Shown in pieces: positions 51,329 to 60,451 of a DNA stretch of 64,000 nucleotides. The stretch is from Streptomyces sp. NBC_00690 (lineage in GTDB: Bacteria > Actinomycetota > Actinomycetes > Streptomycetales > Streptomycetaceae): the NCBI RefSeq assembly GCF_036226685.1, contig NZ_CP109009.1, positions 5,731,501 to 5,795,500 of the forward strand, written 5' to 3'. Made by a program: the position numbers and the translations under genes. The notes beneath the pieces were generated by a model, which did not search any database, was not told the origin of the DNA, and saw nothing but the letters and a program-made list of their open reading frames with translations. Within the stretch, counting starts at the first letter, position 1. Each line of letters starts with the position of its first letter.

Positions 51329-53488
51329 ATGGAATTTATGGGGGACAGGGCGACTCTGTTGAAGACAGGGCGGTTTGTGCAGCGAAATGCCGTAAATGCA
51401 GCGGATGCAACGAGTTCCGCTGCTGACAGCATCGCCGGCACCACCGCCCACCCCGCCATGCGCCATCCCGCCTCCCTCGGCGCGGGCCCCGTCGGTCCCG
51501 TCGACCATGAAGACGCCAACGGGCCGACGGTGACTGCCGAGTCCACCGACGCGGTGGAGAGCGCCGAGACGGAGGAGCGCTACCGAAGGGCCGCCGTCGA
51601 CGGCGACACGGCCGCCATGAGCCTGCTGGGCGCTGCCCTGTTGCGCCGTGGGGACCTCGACAGCGCGGAACCCCATCTGCGCGGCGCGACCGCTGACGGC
51701 GACCGTGCCGCAGCCAACAATCTGGGCGTCCTCCTCCACCAGCGGGGCTACGCGGACGAGGCGGCGGCCTGGTGGCGCGTGGCCGCCGTCGCCGGTTCCG
51801 CAGCGGCGGCCCACGCCCTGGGTCGTCACTTCCGTGAACGCGGTGACGAGCCCGCTGCCGAGTACTGGCTGCGCCAGTCCGCGGAACAGGGCCATGCCCT
51901 GGGCGCGTACGCACTCGCGGACCTGCTGGAACATCGTGGCGAGAAGGGTGCTGAGCGCTGGCTGCGCTCCGCCGCCGAACAGGGGCACCGGGAGGCGGCC
52001 TACCGGCTCGCCCGGGCTCTGGAGTCGCGCGCCGCGGAGGAGACACGGCCGGCAGGCGCAGCGGAGTTGATGCTGGGAAGTGGTCGAGCCCTTCCGGCGC
52101 GATCGGGCGAGGGCGGCGCCGGTGCAGTAGCCGTACACGACGGCGACCGATCCCCACGGGACGCCCACGGCAGCGCGTCCCGGGGCGGAGCGCGCCCCAC
52201 AGGACAGAGTGCGCGCCCGGCGGACCGCGGCGATGACCCGGGCCAGGCGTCGAGCAGCGCGACGAACCTCGTGCTGACCACCCTCGACGAGGCCGCCCAG
52301 TGGTACCGCCAGGCCGCCGCACGTGGACATCGACGGGCTGCCCTGCATCTCGGGTCGATCCTGGAGCGGCGCGGTGAACTCAAGGAGGCCGGCCGCTGGT
52401 ATCTGAGTGCCGCCAAGGACGGTGAGGCCAGGGCAGCCTGTGCGCTCGCCTTCCTGCTCCGGGACGCCGGGGACGAGGAGAGCGCCGCCGTCTGGTGGCT
52501 GCGGGCTGCCCAGGACGGCGACGGGAACGCGGCCAACGCACTCGGCGCCCTGCACGCGGCCCGTGGTGAGCCGCAGACCGCTGAGCGCTGGTACCGCGCC
52601 GCCCTGACCGCCGGCGATGTGAACGGCGCCTACAACCTCGGTCTGCTCTGCGCCGCGCAGGACCGCATCGCCCAGGCCGAGCAGTGGTACCGGCAGGCCG
52701 CCTACGCGGGTCACCGCGAGGCGGCGAACGCACTCGCCGTGCTGCTCCTCCAGGCGGGCGACCTGGTGGGCGCCGAGCCCTGGTTCTCGAAGGCGGCCGA
52801 GGCGGGAAGCGTCGACGCCGCCTTCAACCTGGGCATCCTCTACGTAGGCCGGGACGACGACCGTACGGCGCTGACCTGGTACGAGAGGGCCGCTGCTGCC
52901 GGGCACACGGAGGCGGCCCTCCAGGTCGGCATCGCCTTGCTGAGGGACGGCGACGAACTGGCTGCCGAGCGTCATCTGCGCTGCGCGGCCGGTGGCGGCA
53001 GCGCCGAGGCGGCCTTCCGGCTCGCCACTTTGCTGGACGCCCGACAGCCGCCTCCGGGCGCGCCGGCGCTCGGAGAGTCACTGGCGGAGAAGACCGAGTG
53101 CGAGGAGTGGTACGAGCGGGCCGCCGAACAGGGGCACCGTCGTGCGCAGGTGAGGGTCGGGATGCTCGCCGCCGCCCGGGGGGACATGACCGATGCGGCC
53201 CGCTGGTACCGAGAGGCGGCATCGGCGGGCAGCCGCAACGGCGCCTTCAATCTGGGCCTGCTGCTGGCCCGTGAGGGCAATGAGCGCGAGGCCGCCCTGT
53301 GGTGGACCCGCGCGGCGCGGGCCGGGCACGGCCGAGCGGCCCTGCGTCTCGCGCTCCTCGCGGCCCGCCGCGGAGAGCTCTCCGAGGGGCAGCGCTGGTG
53401 CGCTCGCGCGGTGGAGCTGGGGCCCGCCGAGGTCGCCGAGCGCGCCGCACGGCTGCGGGAGGCGCTCCATCAGGAGCTGACGGCGTAG
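51329..53488 (+). CDS. SEL1/TPR-repeat protein
   Basis: A 719-residue protein built from about fifteen SEL1-type helical repeats of 35-36 residues with the pattern AxxWYRxAAxxGHxxAAxxLGxLL, starting near residue 85. It has no signal peptide or membrane helix. Such repeats form a superhelical scaffold for protein partners. Between residues about 225 and 305 a polar Gly/Arg/Ser-rich insertion (AVHDGDRSPRDAHGSAS) interrupts the array. A second ATG at 51338 is also possible. The partner is unknown; the flanking initiator tRNA genes are unrelated. Confidence 0.88.
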   Translation: MEFMGDRATLLKTGRFVQRNAVNAADATSSAADSIAGTTAHPAMRHPASLGAGPVGPVDHEDANGPTVTAESTDAVESAETEERYRRAAVDGDTAAMSLLGAALLRRGDLDSAEPHLRGATADGDRAAANNLGVLLHQRGYADEAAAWWRVAAVAGSAAAAHALGRHFRERGDEPAAEYWLRQSAEQGHALGAYALADLLEHRGEKGAERWLRSAAEQGHREAAYRLARALESRAAEETRPAGAAELMLGSGRALPARSGEGGAGAVAVHDGDRSPRDAHGSASRGGARPTGQSARPADRGDDPGQASSSATNLVLTTLDEAAQWYRQAAARGHRRAALHLGSILERRGELKEAGRWYLSAAKDGEARAACALAFLLRDAGDEESAAVWWLRAAQDGDGNAANALGALHAARGEPQTAERWYRAALTAGDVNGAYNLGLLCAAQDRIAQAEQWYRQAAYAGHREAANALAVLLLQAGDLVGAEPWFSKAAEAGSVDAAFNLGILYVGRDDDRTALTWYERAAAAGHTEAALQVGIALLRDGDELAAERHLRCAAGGGSAEAAFRLATLLDARQPPPGAPALGESLAEKTECEEWYERAAEQGHRRAQVRVGMLAAARGDMTDAARWYREAASAGSRNGAFNLGLLLAREGNEREAALWWTRAARAGHGRAALRLALLAARRGELSEGQRWCARAVELGPAEVAERAARLREALHQELTA

Positions 53489-53511
53489 CGTCCGCCACGA
53501 GATCGGAAGTG

Positions 53512-53550
53512 CTGGTTGGCCACCGATCCACCAGATCGGTCGCCAACCAG
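53512..53550. terminator. bidirectional terminator between SEL1 and MFS genes
   Basis: CTGGTTGGC-ACCGATC / GATCGGT-GCCAACCAG, 16 bp with one C-C mismatch and a 5-nt loop, between convergent genes. Confidence 0.9.
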
Positions 53551-53619
53551 TAGGCGCCGTACGGAACACTGCCCGTCAGTGCCGATCCCCCGACCGCTCG
53601 GGCTGCCGGGGGCCGGTGA

Positions 53620-54894
53620 TCAGTCCTGCGCGCAACGATCGGGAGCGCGGTCCGCCGGCGGCTCGATCGTGTGCAGCCGTGCGAACGGCACGACGGAGGC
53701 GAGCGCGAGCGCGATCACCCCCATGAGGACGAGGGCGAGCCAGGCGCCGGACCGCTCGATGGCGATTCCTGCCGCTGCGGACGCCAGCGATGCACCAAGG
53801 TTCACCGACGTGTTGATCCATGTCGACGCTTCCGTCCGGCCGGATGCCGGAACGATGGTGTCGGCGATGAGGTATCCGGTGATGAGGGACGGGGCGAGGA
53901 ACAGGCCGACGAGGGCGAGGCCCGCGGCGAAGAGACCGAGTGTGTCGACCTGGGACACGAGCACCGCGGCAAGACCCATGCTCACGCATAGGACGAACAG
54001 CCTCCTGCCGACTCCCCCCTTCAGGTTCAGCTGGCCGTAGAGAAGACCTCCGAGGGCACTTCCGGCGGCGAACGCCGCCAGCAGCCAGCCCGAAGCGGCG
54101 ACAGCATCATGTTGCGCGGCTACCGCGGGTGCTGCGATCTCCGCGACGCCCAGCACACCACCGACGCCCAGCAGGACGATCAGTACCCTGACGAACCCCG
54201 GTTGCCGCAGTGGCCGATCGCCGCGCGCGCCACTGTCTCCCCTTCCGCGTAGCGCCCGTGACGACGCACTGGACGTCATCGCCGCGGTGCCGCCGAGAAC
54301 CGCTGCCGCGGTCACCCACAACCCGACGCCGGGAGAGCTGGCCACGATGACCGCGGTGATGATGACGGGACCACCGACGAAGAGGAGCTCTTCGCAGACC
54401 GCGTCGATGCTGAATGCCTTGGTCCGCTGATCACCCGCCGTCGTGAGCGAGGCCCAGACCATGCGCATCGCCGCACCCAGGGGTGGTGCGCTCAGTCCGA
54501 CCGCCGCACTGAGGACGGGGAACCACAGGGCCGCAACCCCTTCGGCTTCCGTGAGGAGCGCGAGCGCGGCGAAGCCCGCGGCTTGGCCCGAGGCCATGGT
54601 GGTGAGCGCGGTCCGTTGACCGAACCGATCGACGGCCCGGGCACGCCAGGGGGCGGCGATGACATTGGCGATGCCGAAGGCGGCCGTGGCGAAACCGGCC
54701 TGGGCGTAGGAACCCGTACTTTCCTGGACGGCGAAGAGGAGGGCGAGAGTGCCCATGGCGAGAGCGGACCGACCGATCAGGGCGGGGAGGAAGGCGCGAA
54801 GCGCGCCAGGAAGGAGAAGCACTGCGAGCACGAAAGGGCTCCGATGATGTGCGACCGACGGTAAAGGCGAGGCCGTCGGGAATCTGACGGCCAT
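53620..54894 (-). CDS. MFS transporter
   Basis: A 424-residue major facilitator protein with about twelve transmembrane helices. The cytoplasmic loop 2-3 motif is APWRARAVDRFGQR (about 83-96). The C-terminal half has GALVGGLLYGQLNLKGG-type loops and ends with a Pro/Asp-rich tail. Substrate unknown; sequence style resembles drug or metabolite exporters. Codon 12 or so is TTA (54862-54864), so translation should require the bldA tRNA and thus be developmentally timed. It is convergent with the SEL1 gene, with a shared terminator. Confidence 0.85.
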   Translation of the reverse strand: MAVRFPTASPLPSVAHHRSPFVLAVLLLPGALRAFLPALIGRSALAMGTLALLFAVQESTGSYAQAGFATAAFGIANVIAAPWRARAVDRFGQRTALTTMASGQAAGFAALALLTEAEGVAALWFPVLSAAVGLSAPPLGAAMRMVWASLTTAGDQRTKAFSIDAVCEELLFVGGPVIITAVIVASSPGVGLWVTAAAVLGGTAAMTSSASSRALRGRGDSGARGDRPLRQPGFVRVLIVLLGVGGVLGVAEIAAPAVAAQHDAVAASGWLLAAFAAGSALGGLLYGQLNLKGGVGRRLFVLCVSMGLAAVLVSQVDTLGLFAAGLALVGLFLAPSLITGYLIADTIVPASGRTEASTWINTSVNLGASLASAAAGIAIERSGAWLALVLMGVIALALASVVPFARLHTIEPPADRAPDRCAQD

Positions 54895-55214
54895 CGAGGT
54901 CCGGAGGGCAGGACAGCGGGCACCCTCAACGGATCAGAACCTGGACGGGAGACAACCAGGACCGTCAGATGAACATCACGATGAACACCCGGGAAGGGTA
55001 GCAACCGTGGCCCCCACACCGCCCGGGCAATTCCGCCGACCCGCATCTCGGCGACGACCCCTGGAAGGGGGCGCCTTGGTCGCGGTGCGCTATGCGGCAC
55101 CCGGTCCGCTCAGGTCGTTCGACCTGGTCCGAGCGGGGAGAGGGAGGCAGGAGCGGGCTCCTGTGAATGGATTTGCTCTGGCCGGCGGGGGCAGCGTAAG
55201 GTTAGGTTCATCGC
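54895..55214. other. intergenic region with tRNA promoter
   Basis: About 320 nt between the MFS start and the second tRNA-fMet. Apart from the tRNA promoter listed separately I see no gene. Confidence 0.5.
55173..55202 (+). promoter_or_regulatory. promoter of tRNA-fMet copy 2
   Basis: -35 TTGCTC (55173-55178), an 18-nt spacer and -10 TAAGGT (55197-55202), placing the start about 6 nt before the mature tRNA. Confidence 0.6.
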
Positions 55215-55288
55215 CGCGGGGTGGAGCAGCTCGGTAGCTCGCTGGGCTCATAACCCAGAGGTCGCAGGTTCAAATCCTGTCCCCGCTA
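55215..55288 (+). tRNA. initiator tRNA-fMet (CAT), copy 2
   Basis: Identical in all 74 positions to copy 1: C1-U72 mismatch, GGG/CCC anticodon stem, CTCATAA loop, no CCA encoded. It has its own promoter and terminator, so the two are independent units and not a tandem array. Confidence 0.97.
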
Positions 55289-55293
55289 CTGAA

Positions 55294-55329
55294 ACGAAGG
55301 CCCGGACTCTTCTGAGTCCGGGCCTTCGT
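55294..55329 (+). terminator. terminator after tRNA-fMet copy 2
   Basis: A perfect 16-bp stem, ACGAAGGCCCGGACTC / GAGTCCGGGCCTTCGT, with loop TTCT, 5 nt after the tRNA. Confidence 0.92.
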
Positions 55330-55467
55330 CATGCGCGGGAAGTGGTGCGTGAGGAATCACGCTCATCAAGATCAGATGCGGCGGGCCGAGGCTGGTGCCG
55401 GGAGCGGCCGATCGCGCTGTTCGTCGTGGGAGAGTGCGGCTGGGACGGGGTGGTCCCGGCTTTCGGA

Positions 55468-55884
55468 TCAGGCGCCGGCGCATCCCGGACAGAGGCCGCG
55501 ATAGGTGACCTCGACGTCCGAGATGGTGAAGCCGAAGCGCTCCGAGTCCGGGAGGTCGGCCAGCGGATTGCCCGAGGGGTGGACATCACGGATCGCTCCG
55601 CACCTGCCGCAGACCAGGTGCTGGTGCGGCCGGTGCGCATTGGGGTCGTACCGCTTGGCGCGGCGATCGGTGGCCACTTCCAGCACCTCGCCGAGGGAGA
55701 CCATCTCGCCAAGGGTGTTGTAGACGGTCGCCCGGGAGATCTCCGGCAACTTGGCGACAGCCCGAGCATGCACCTCGTCGGCGGTCAGATGGACGTGATC
55801 GCCGTCGAGGACCTCTGCGACGACACGCCGCTGTGCAGTCATGCGCCAGCCGCGCCCACGAAGCCGTTCCAACAGGTCACTCAT
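55468..55884 (-). CDS. catR: CatR: Fur-family peroxide-responsive repressor
   Basis: A 138-residue Fur/PerR-type regulator with an N-terminal winged helix (about 1-80, RGWRMTAQRRVVAEVLDG then SRATVYNTLGEMV). The C-terminal metal and dimer domain has HRPHQHLVCGRCG and GLCPGC, i.e. two CxxC zinc pairs. It matches Streptomyces CatR, which represses catA and itself and is released by oxidation of cysteines by hydrogen peroxide. The divergent neighbour is catA, as expected. The longer frame reaching 57150 is a shadow. TAGGCT lies 7 nt before the ATG. Confidence 0.92.
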   Translation of the reverse strand: MSDLLERLRGRGWRMTAQRRVVAEVLDGDHVHLTADEVHARAVAKLPEISRATVYNTLGEMVSLGEVLEVATDRRAKRYDPNAHRPHQHLVCGRCGAIRDVHPSGNPLADLPDSERFGFTISDVEVTYRGLCPGCAGA

Positions 55885-55891
55885 AAGGCTC

Positions 55892-55897
55892 AGCCTA
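55892..55897 (-). promoter_or_regulatory. -10 box (TAGGCT on minus strand) of catR, predicted leaderless promoter
   Basis: TAGGCT on the coding strand ends 7 nt before the catR ATG and no SD precedes it. It is the same hexamer as at the M20 gene. Confidence 0.5.
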
Positions 55898-55944
55898 GCA
55901 GCGGGATCCCCTGATCCCGAATGGGTGTGACTTTGGATGTTCAC

Positions 55945-55972
55945 TTGACTTAGACAAAGTCCATCGTAGGAT
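55945..55972 (+). promoter_or_regulatory. catA: catA promoter with overlapping CatR operator
   Basis: -35 TTGACT (55945-55950), a 16-nt spacer, -10 TAGGAT (55967-55972), start near 55979. The imperfect palindrome GACTT-AGACA-AAGTC (55947-55961) covers the -35 and has the A/T-rich Fur/Per-box style expected for CatR. Bound repressor would block the polymerase. Confidence 0.75.
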
Positions 55973-56022
55973 CGGCTTCGGTACAAGCAAGGGTCAGGAA
56001 CGCAAGGACGCAGGAGGCGCAC

Positions 56023-57474
56023 GTGACGCAGGGACCGCTCACTACGGAGGCCGGGGCGCCGGTCGCCGACAATCAGAACAGCGAGACCGCAGGCGTCGGC
56101 GGTCCTGTTCTCGTCCAGGACCAGGCGCTCCTGGAGAAGCTCGCCCACTTCAACCGCGAGCGCATCCCGGAGCGCGTGGTGCACGCCCGCGGGGCCGGTG
56201 CGTACGGCACCTTCACCCTCACCGCCGATGTCACGCAGTACACGCGCGCCGCGTTCCTCTCCGAGGTCGGCAAGGAGACCGAGACCTTCCTGCGCTTCTC
56301 GACGGTGGCTGGGAACCTCGGTTCGGCCGACGCGGTTCGCGACCCCCGGGGCTTCGCGCTGAAGTTCTACACCGAAGAGGGCAACTACGACCTCGTCGGG
56401 AACAACACCCCGGTGTTCTTCATCAAGGACGCCATCAAGTTCCCGGACTTCATCCACACCCAGAAGCGCGACCCCTACACGGGCTCCCAGGAGGCCGACA
56501 ACGTATGGGACTTCTGGGGTCTGTCGCCCGAGTCGACCCACCAGGTGACCTGGCTCTTCGGCGACCGGGGCATTCCCGCCACCCTGCGCCACATGAACGG
56601 GTACGGCTCGCACACCTACCAGTGGAACAACGCCAACGGCGAGGTCTTCTGGGTGAAGTACCACTTCAAGACCAACCAGGGCATCAAGAACCTCACCCAG
56701 GCAGAGGCCAACCTCCTCGCCGGTGAGGACCCGGACAGCCACCAGCGCGATCTGCGGGAGTCCATCGAGCGGGGCGAGTTCCCCTCCTGGACCGTGCAGG
56801 TGCAGATCATGCCCGCGGCGGATGCGGCGACGTACCGCTTCAACCCGTTCGACCTCACCAAGGTGTGGCCGCACGAGGACTACCCGCCGATCGAGATCGG
56901 CAAGTTGGAGCTCAACCGCAACCCGGAGAACGTCTTCGCCGAGGTCGAGCAGTCCATCTTCTCGCCCGCCCACTTCGTGCCGGGCATCGGACCGTCCCCG
57001 GACAAGATGCTCCAGGGCCGCCTCTTCGCCTACGGCGACGCCCACCGCTACCGCGTCGGGATCAACGCCGACCACCTGCCGGTGAACCGCCCGCACGCCA
57101 CCGAGGCGCGGACCAACAGCCGTGATGGATTCCTCTACGACGGCCGTCACCAGGGCGCGAAGAACTACGAGCCCAACAGCTTCGGCGGTCCGTTCCAGAC
57201 CGACAAGCCGCTGTGGTCAGCCACCCCGGTCTCCGGTGCCACCGGAAACCACGAGGCACCGAGCCATGCCGAGGACAACGACTTCGTCCAGGCGGGCAAT
57301 CTCTACCGGCTGATGTCCGAGGGCGAGAGGAGCCGGCTGATCGAGAACCTCTCCGGCTTCATCGCCAAGGTCTCGCGCGACGACATCGCCGAGCGTGCGA
57401 TCAACAACTTCCGTCAGGCCGACGGAGACTTCGGCAAGCGGCTCGAAGCCGCCGTTCAGGCCCTGCGCGGCTGA
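56023..57474 (+). CDS. catA: CatA: monofunctional heme catalase
   Basis: A 483-residue small-subunit (clade 3 type) catalase that converts hydrogen peroxide to water and oxygen. The active-site His is in [12 protein letters not shown] (about 54), the Asn in VGNNTPVFF (about 127) and the heme-ligand Tyr in [12 protein letters not shown] (about 337). The GTG is preceded by GGAGGCGC. The catR gene is divergent and the promoter carries its operator. A strong terminator follows. It is the main vegetative catalase in relatives. Confidence 0.97.
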   Translation: MTQGPLTTEAGAPVADNQNSETAGVGGPVLVQDQALLEKLAHFNRERIPERVVHARGAGAYGTFTLTADVTQYTRAAFLSEVGKETETFLRFSTVAGNLGSADAVRDPRGFALKFYTEEGNYDLVGNNTPVFFIKDAIKFPDFIHTQKRDPYTGSQEADNVWDFWGLSPESTHQVTWLFGDRGIPATLRHMNGYGSHTYQWNNANGEVFWVKYHFKTNQGIKNLTQAEANLLAGEDPDSHQRDLRESIERGEFPSWTVQVQIMPAADAATYRFNPFDLTKVWPHEDYPPIEIGKLELNRNPENVFAEVEQSIFSPAHFVPGIGPSPDKMLQGRLFAYGDAHRYRVGINADHLPVNRPHATEARTNSRDGFLYDGRHQGAKNYEPNSFGGPFQTDKPLWSATPVSGATGNHEAPSHAEDNDFVQAGNLYRLMSEGERSRLIENLSGFIAKVSRDDIAERAINNFRQADGDFGKRLEAAVQALRG

Positions 57475-57496
57475 AACGCGCTTGCCGTGTGAGCGG

Positions 57497-57532
57497 GAAG
57501 GCCGGACCCCTGTCCAGGGAGGTCCGGCCTTC
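57497..57532 (+). terminator. terminator after catA
   Basis: A perfect 12-bp stem, GAAGGCCGGACC / GGTCCGGCCTTC, with a 12-nt loop, followed by TCTT, 22 nt past the stop. Confidence 0.9.
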
Positions 57533-57613
57533 TCTTGTGCGCGGTCGTTCCAGGGACACGTTCTCGTGGAACGACCGGGTCGGTCGCCCGGATCGTCGGA
57601 CAGTACGTCAGGG

Positions 57614-57700
57614 CGGATCGGTCGGTACGGACGGGCGGCCTCGCTGTGCGCACAGGGAAGCCACCGGTCCGGTCACGTCGTACGGATCGGTCGGTACGGA
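57614..57700. repeat. 18-nt direct repeat, two copies
   Basis: CGGATCGGTCGGTACGGA occurs at 57614-57631 and again at 57683-57700, 69 nt apart, without a mismatch, in the non-coding DNA after catA. Confidence 0.8.
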
Positions 57701-57954
57701 TGGGAGTCGTGGCCCTTACGCCGCGCTGCACTCATCGCGCGGTCGGGCCGTCCGGTCGAGGGTGTCGTTCGGTCGGCGCCGATGGTGATCGATGCCGTGG
57801 GGCGGTTGAAGTCCCCGGCCGTACTGTGGCCGGCCGTGGTGGGTGGTCCTGGTCGCGGTCGCTCCGTGCTCGGGTCGGCGGGCACGGCGGTCGTACCGCG
57901 AAGGACCGGGGGCCTGGGCGATCCTCGCCACCGGCGAGTCCGCGGAAGGCCCCG

Positions 57955-58356
57955 CTATCCGACGAGCGCCGCCCTTTGACGGCGCACGGGAGCCCAGCAG
58001 CGGATGATGTCGCGGACGGAGACGATGCCCACCGGCCCCTCGCTGTCGAGGACGACGAGATGGCGGAAGCCGCCATGGGCCATGGCTTCCGCCGCCTCCT
58101 CCAGCGTCCACGAAGGTGCCGCGAAGACGACGTCGGTGGTGGTGTGGGCGCCGGCGGTTTCTCGATCGGGGTTCTCCCCGATCCCCACCGACTTCAGGAT
58201 GTCGCGCTCGGTCAGGATGCCCACGCCCCCGGCGTCACCGTCGAGGACGACGGCTGCGCCGACTCTACGGGCAGCCATCAGGCCGGCGGCCTGACGGAGC
58301 GTGTGGGTGGGTCCGATGGTGAGGACCACCGTGCTCATGGCGTCACGGACGAGCAT
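57955..58356 (-). CDS. CBS-domain protein
   Basis: A 133-residue protein consisting of a tandem CBS pair (about 8-60 and 75-125): MSTVVLTIGPTHTLRQAAGLM, VGILTERDIL, then DVVFAAPSWTLEEAAEAM and VGIVSVRDIIR. Such pairs bind adenosine nucleotides and act as energy sensors in larger systems, but here the CBS pair stands alone. A full-length SD, AAGGAGGTG, lies 10 nt before the ATG, an unusually strong signal in this window. Longer frames to 58740 are non-coding. Confidence 0.9.
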   Translation of the reverse strand: MLVRDAMSTVVLTIGPTHTLRQAAGLMAARRVGAAVVLDGDAGGVGILTERDILKSVGIGENPDRETAGAHTTTDVVFAAPSWTLEEAAEAMAHGGFRHLVVLDSEGPVGIVSVRDIIRCWAPVRRQRAALVG

Positions 58357-58812
58357 GGATGGAGCCACCTCCTTGAGGGATTCGGGCCTCTTGCGGCCCT
58401 CGGGTGAACCCGTGCGTGAGCCCTTAGAGAAAGAATTCACAAGTTCACAAGAGGGTCGACTTTTAGAGTCGCAGCCTTGGGGAGGGGCAGCAAGGGGGTG
58501 CGCACGACTGGTTCTGAGACCTGAGGGGGACAGTCCGGTTGGGCGATCTTCGAGATCTCGGACCTCGGGCCCGGGATGATCTCCTGCCGCCGGGGCCGGG
58601 ATATGTGCGCCGAGGTGCCGCCGCGCGGGGTGCCCGGCAACGAGGGCGCCGGCGCGGCGGGGCCGGCCCGAACTCCCAAGCTCCGAACCGGCGCAGGCCG
58701 ATGGCGGCGCCCGTCGAGCCCGATCACCCGACAAGCCCATCGCCCAGTGAGCCCAGACGGCCTGTCAGGCAGACGGCCTGTCAGACGGCGGGCTCGTTGG
58801 GCAACGGGGTGA
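58357..58812. other. intergenic region between hisN and CBS gene
   Basis: About 455 nt. It holds the 8-nt tandem repeat TTCACAAG twice (58436-58451) next to a small GACT/AGTC hairpin, probably near the CBS promoter, and the 16-nt repeat after hisN. No gene is seen. Confidence 0.45.
58754..58784. repeat. 16-nt tandem repeat downstream of hisN
   Basis: CAGACGGCCTGTCAG occurs twice with one base between (period 16). On the minus strand it follows the hisN stop codon by about 30 nt. Confidence 0.8.
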
Positions 58813-59613
58813 TCAGCTCTGTCCGTGCAGATAGCCGAGCATGTCGGCGTGGAGCAGCCCGTTGGACGCGGCGCCGTTTCCGCTGTGCGGCCCGGGGCGG
58901 CCGTCCAGCCCCGTGAAGGAGCCGCCCGCCTCCGTGACGATGATGGCGTTGGCCGCCATGTCCCAGAGCGAGAGCTCCGGCTCGGCGCAGATGTCGATCG
59001 AGCCTTCGGCCACCATCATGTACGGCCAGAAGTCGCCGTAGCCGCGGGTCCGCCAGCAGGCGCGGGTCAGATCCAGGAAGCCGTCCAGTCGGCCCTGCTC
59101 CTCCCAGCCGCTCAGCGACGAGTAGGCGAAGGAGGCGTCGCTGATGGAGCTGACCTGGGAGACCTGAAGTCTGCTCGCCGAGGTCAGGGAGCGGCCCGTA
59201 TAGGCTCCGCCACCCTGGGCCGCCCACCAGCGACGCCCGAGTGCCGGTGCCGAGACGACTCCGACCACTGGCTGGAAGCCGCCCTCGCCCTGCACCATCA
59301 GTGAGATCAACGTGGCCCAGACCGGCACGCCGCGGACGTAGTTCTTGGTCCCGTCGATCGGGTCGATCACCCAGCGCCGCGGCCCCGTGCCCTCGATGCC
59401 GTACTCCTCGCCGAGGACCGCGTCGCGTGGTCTGGCCCGCTGGAGTTGCCCGCGGATCAACTCCTCCGCGGCCTTGTCCGCCTCGCTCACCGGTGTCATG
59501 TCCGGCTTGGTCTCGACCTTGAGGTCCAGGGCCTTGAACCGGTCCATCGTCGCGGCGTCGGCGGCGTCCGCGAGGACATGGGCGAGACGGAGATCGTCGT
59601 GGTAGTCGGGCAT
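58813..59613 (-). CDS. hisN: HisN-type histidinol-phosphatase (inositol monophosphatase fold)
   Basis: A 266-residue Mg-dependent phosphatase. Metal-site motifs are LGEEYG (about 67-72), WVIDPIDGTKNYVRG (about 81-95) and the late WDMAANAIIVTEAGG (about 218). The sequence matches the actinobacterial inositol-monophosphatase-like histidinol-phosphate phosphatase that completes histidine synthesis; that role is known for a Streptomyces homologue. No other his gene is adjacent. The ATG at 59613 has a TAGGGT box 6 nt upstream, suggesting a leaderless mRNA. Confidence 0.88.
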   Translation of the reverse strand: MPDYHDDLRLAHVLADAADAATMDRFKALDLKVETKPDMTPVSEADKAAEELIRGQLQRARPRDAVLGEEYGIEGTGPRRWVIDPIDGTKNYVRGVPVWATLISLMVQGEGGFQPVVGVVSAPALGRRWWAAQGGGAYTGRSLTSASRLQVSQVSSISDASFAYSSLSGWEEQGRLDGFLDLTRACWRTRGYGDFWPYMMVAEGSIDICAEPELSLWDMAANAIIVTEAGGSFTGLDGRPGPHSGNGAASNGLLHADMLGYLHGQS

Positions 59614-59619
59614 GCCCTC

Positions 59620-59625
59620 ACCCTA
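59620..59625 (-). promoter_or_regulatory. -10 box (TAGGGT on minus strand), predicted leaderless promoter of hisN
   Basis: TAGGGT on the coding strand ends 6 nt before the hisN ATG. GAGGGC between them could act as a weak SD for a slightly longer transcript. Confidence 0.4.
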
Positions 59626-59802
59626 TCGGGGCGACCCGGGCATGATCACGGCGAGCGCCGGACGGCGTCCGCAGCGGCCGGATGGCGGCCGGCCGGGGCC
59701 GAACCGTCGCCCTTGACACCCTAGGGCCGCGCCCCAAGTCTGGGTAAAGAGCCGTACGCGGGACCGGACGCCCGATCCGGGCCCCGCAGCCGGGGAGGCG
59801 AT

Positions 59803-60411
59803 GTGCCGTCAGCCCGAGAGTCCCTGCTCAGTGCCGCCCTCGAAGCCCTGGCCCAACGGCCTTGGTCCGCGGTGCGGATGGGGGATGTCGCAGCCGCCGC
59901 CGGGCTGTCCCGCCAGACGCTCTACAACGAATTCGGGAGCAAGGGCGGGCTGGCGCGGGCCTTGGTGCGCCGCGAAGCCGACGCCTATCTCCATGGCGTC
60001 GACCGACTTCTGGCCGCCGCCGTTCCGGGAGGCCCCCCCGACGTGGGCCATCGGCGTCGGGAGGCTCTCGCCGAGTGGACGATCCAAGAGGCGAGCGAGA
60101 ACCGGCTGCTGCGTGCCCTTCTCACCGGCTGCTGGGGCGATCGGCTTCCCGAGCCGGGGATCTCGCCTGATGGCGGACCCGCCGATGCCGGCCCGCTGAC
60201 ACCGGGTGCGATGGTCGCCCTGGTGCGGGACCGCCTCTGCGCCACTCTGGCGGCGGACGGTTTCGACTGCGCCGTACCCCGGGAGTCGCCCGATTCCGCT
60301 CACGGCTGCGAGTTCGCGGTCCGGCTCACCCTGTCCCACGTCGTCGCCCCGGCTCCGGTGGGGGAGGCCCGTACCGCTGTGGGTCCGTTGCTGTGCCCCG
60401 TCGCCGACTGA
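59803..60411 (+). CDS. TetR/AcrR family transcriptional regulator
   Basis: A 202-residue regulator. The HTH is at residues about 5-50 with MGDVAAAAGLSRQTLYNEFGSKGGLARALVRREADAYL, typical of TetR family members. The ligand domain has no match that I recognise. GGGGAGGCG precedes the GTG. It lies next to and convergent with the gdx-type exporter gene, so it is a candidate regulator of it; TetR proteins often control small exporters. Effector unknown. Confidence 0.88.
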   Translation: MPSARESLLSAALEALAQRPWSAVRMGDVAAAAGLSRQTLYNEFGSKGGLARALVRREADAYLHGVDRLLAAAVPGGPPDVGHRRREALAEWTIQEASENRLLRALLTGCWGDRLPEPGISPDGGPADAGPLTPGAMVALVRDRLCATLAADGFDCAVPRESPDSAHGCEFAVRLTLSHVVAPAPVGEARTAVGPLLCPVAD

Positions 60412-60451
60412 CCTCGAAGTTCCCGTATTCAGGCACTCACGCACTCAGTTG

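Larger units (their letters stand above)
57475..57954. other. intergenic region after catA
   Basis: About 480 nt containing the catA terminator and an 18-nt direct repeat (both listed). Several open frames on both strands are GC-rich shadows with no start signals. Fragments such as GGTCGGTACGG recur, suggesting slippage-prone DNA. Confidence 0.5.

Noticed and set aside
51185..52975. 596-codon open frame on the minus strand
   Set aside because: Complement of the SEL1-repeat gene; its periodic look only mirrors the real repeats.
51053..55288. Pair of identical tRNA genes as attachment sites of an integrated element
   Set aside because: Both copies are complete with their own terminators, and there is no integrase, excisionase or phage-like gene between them.
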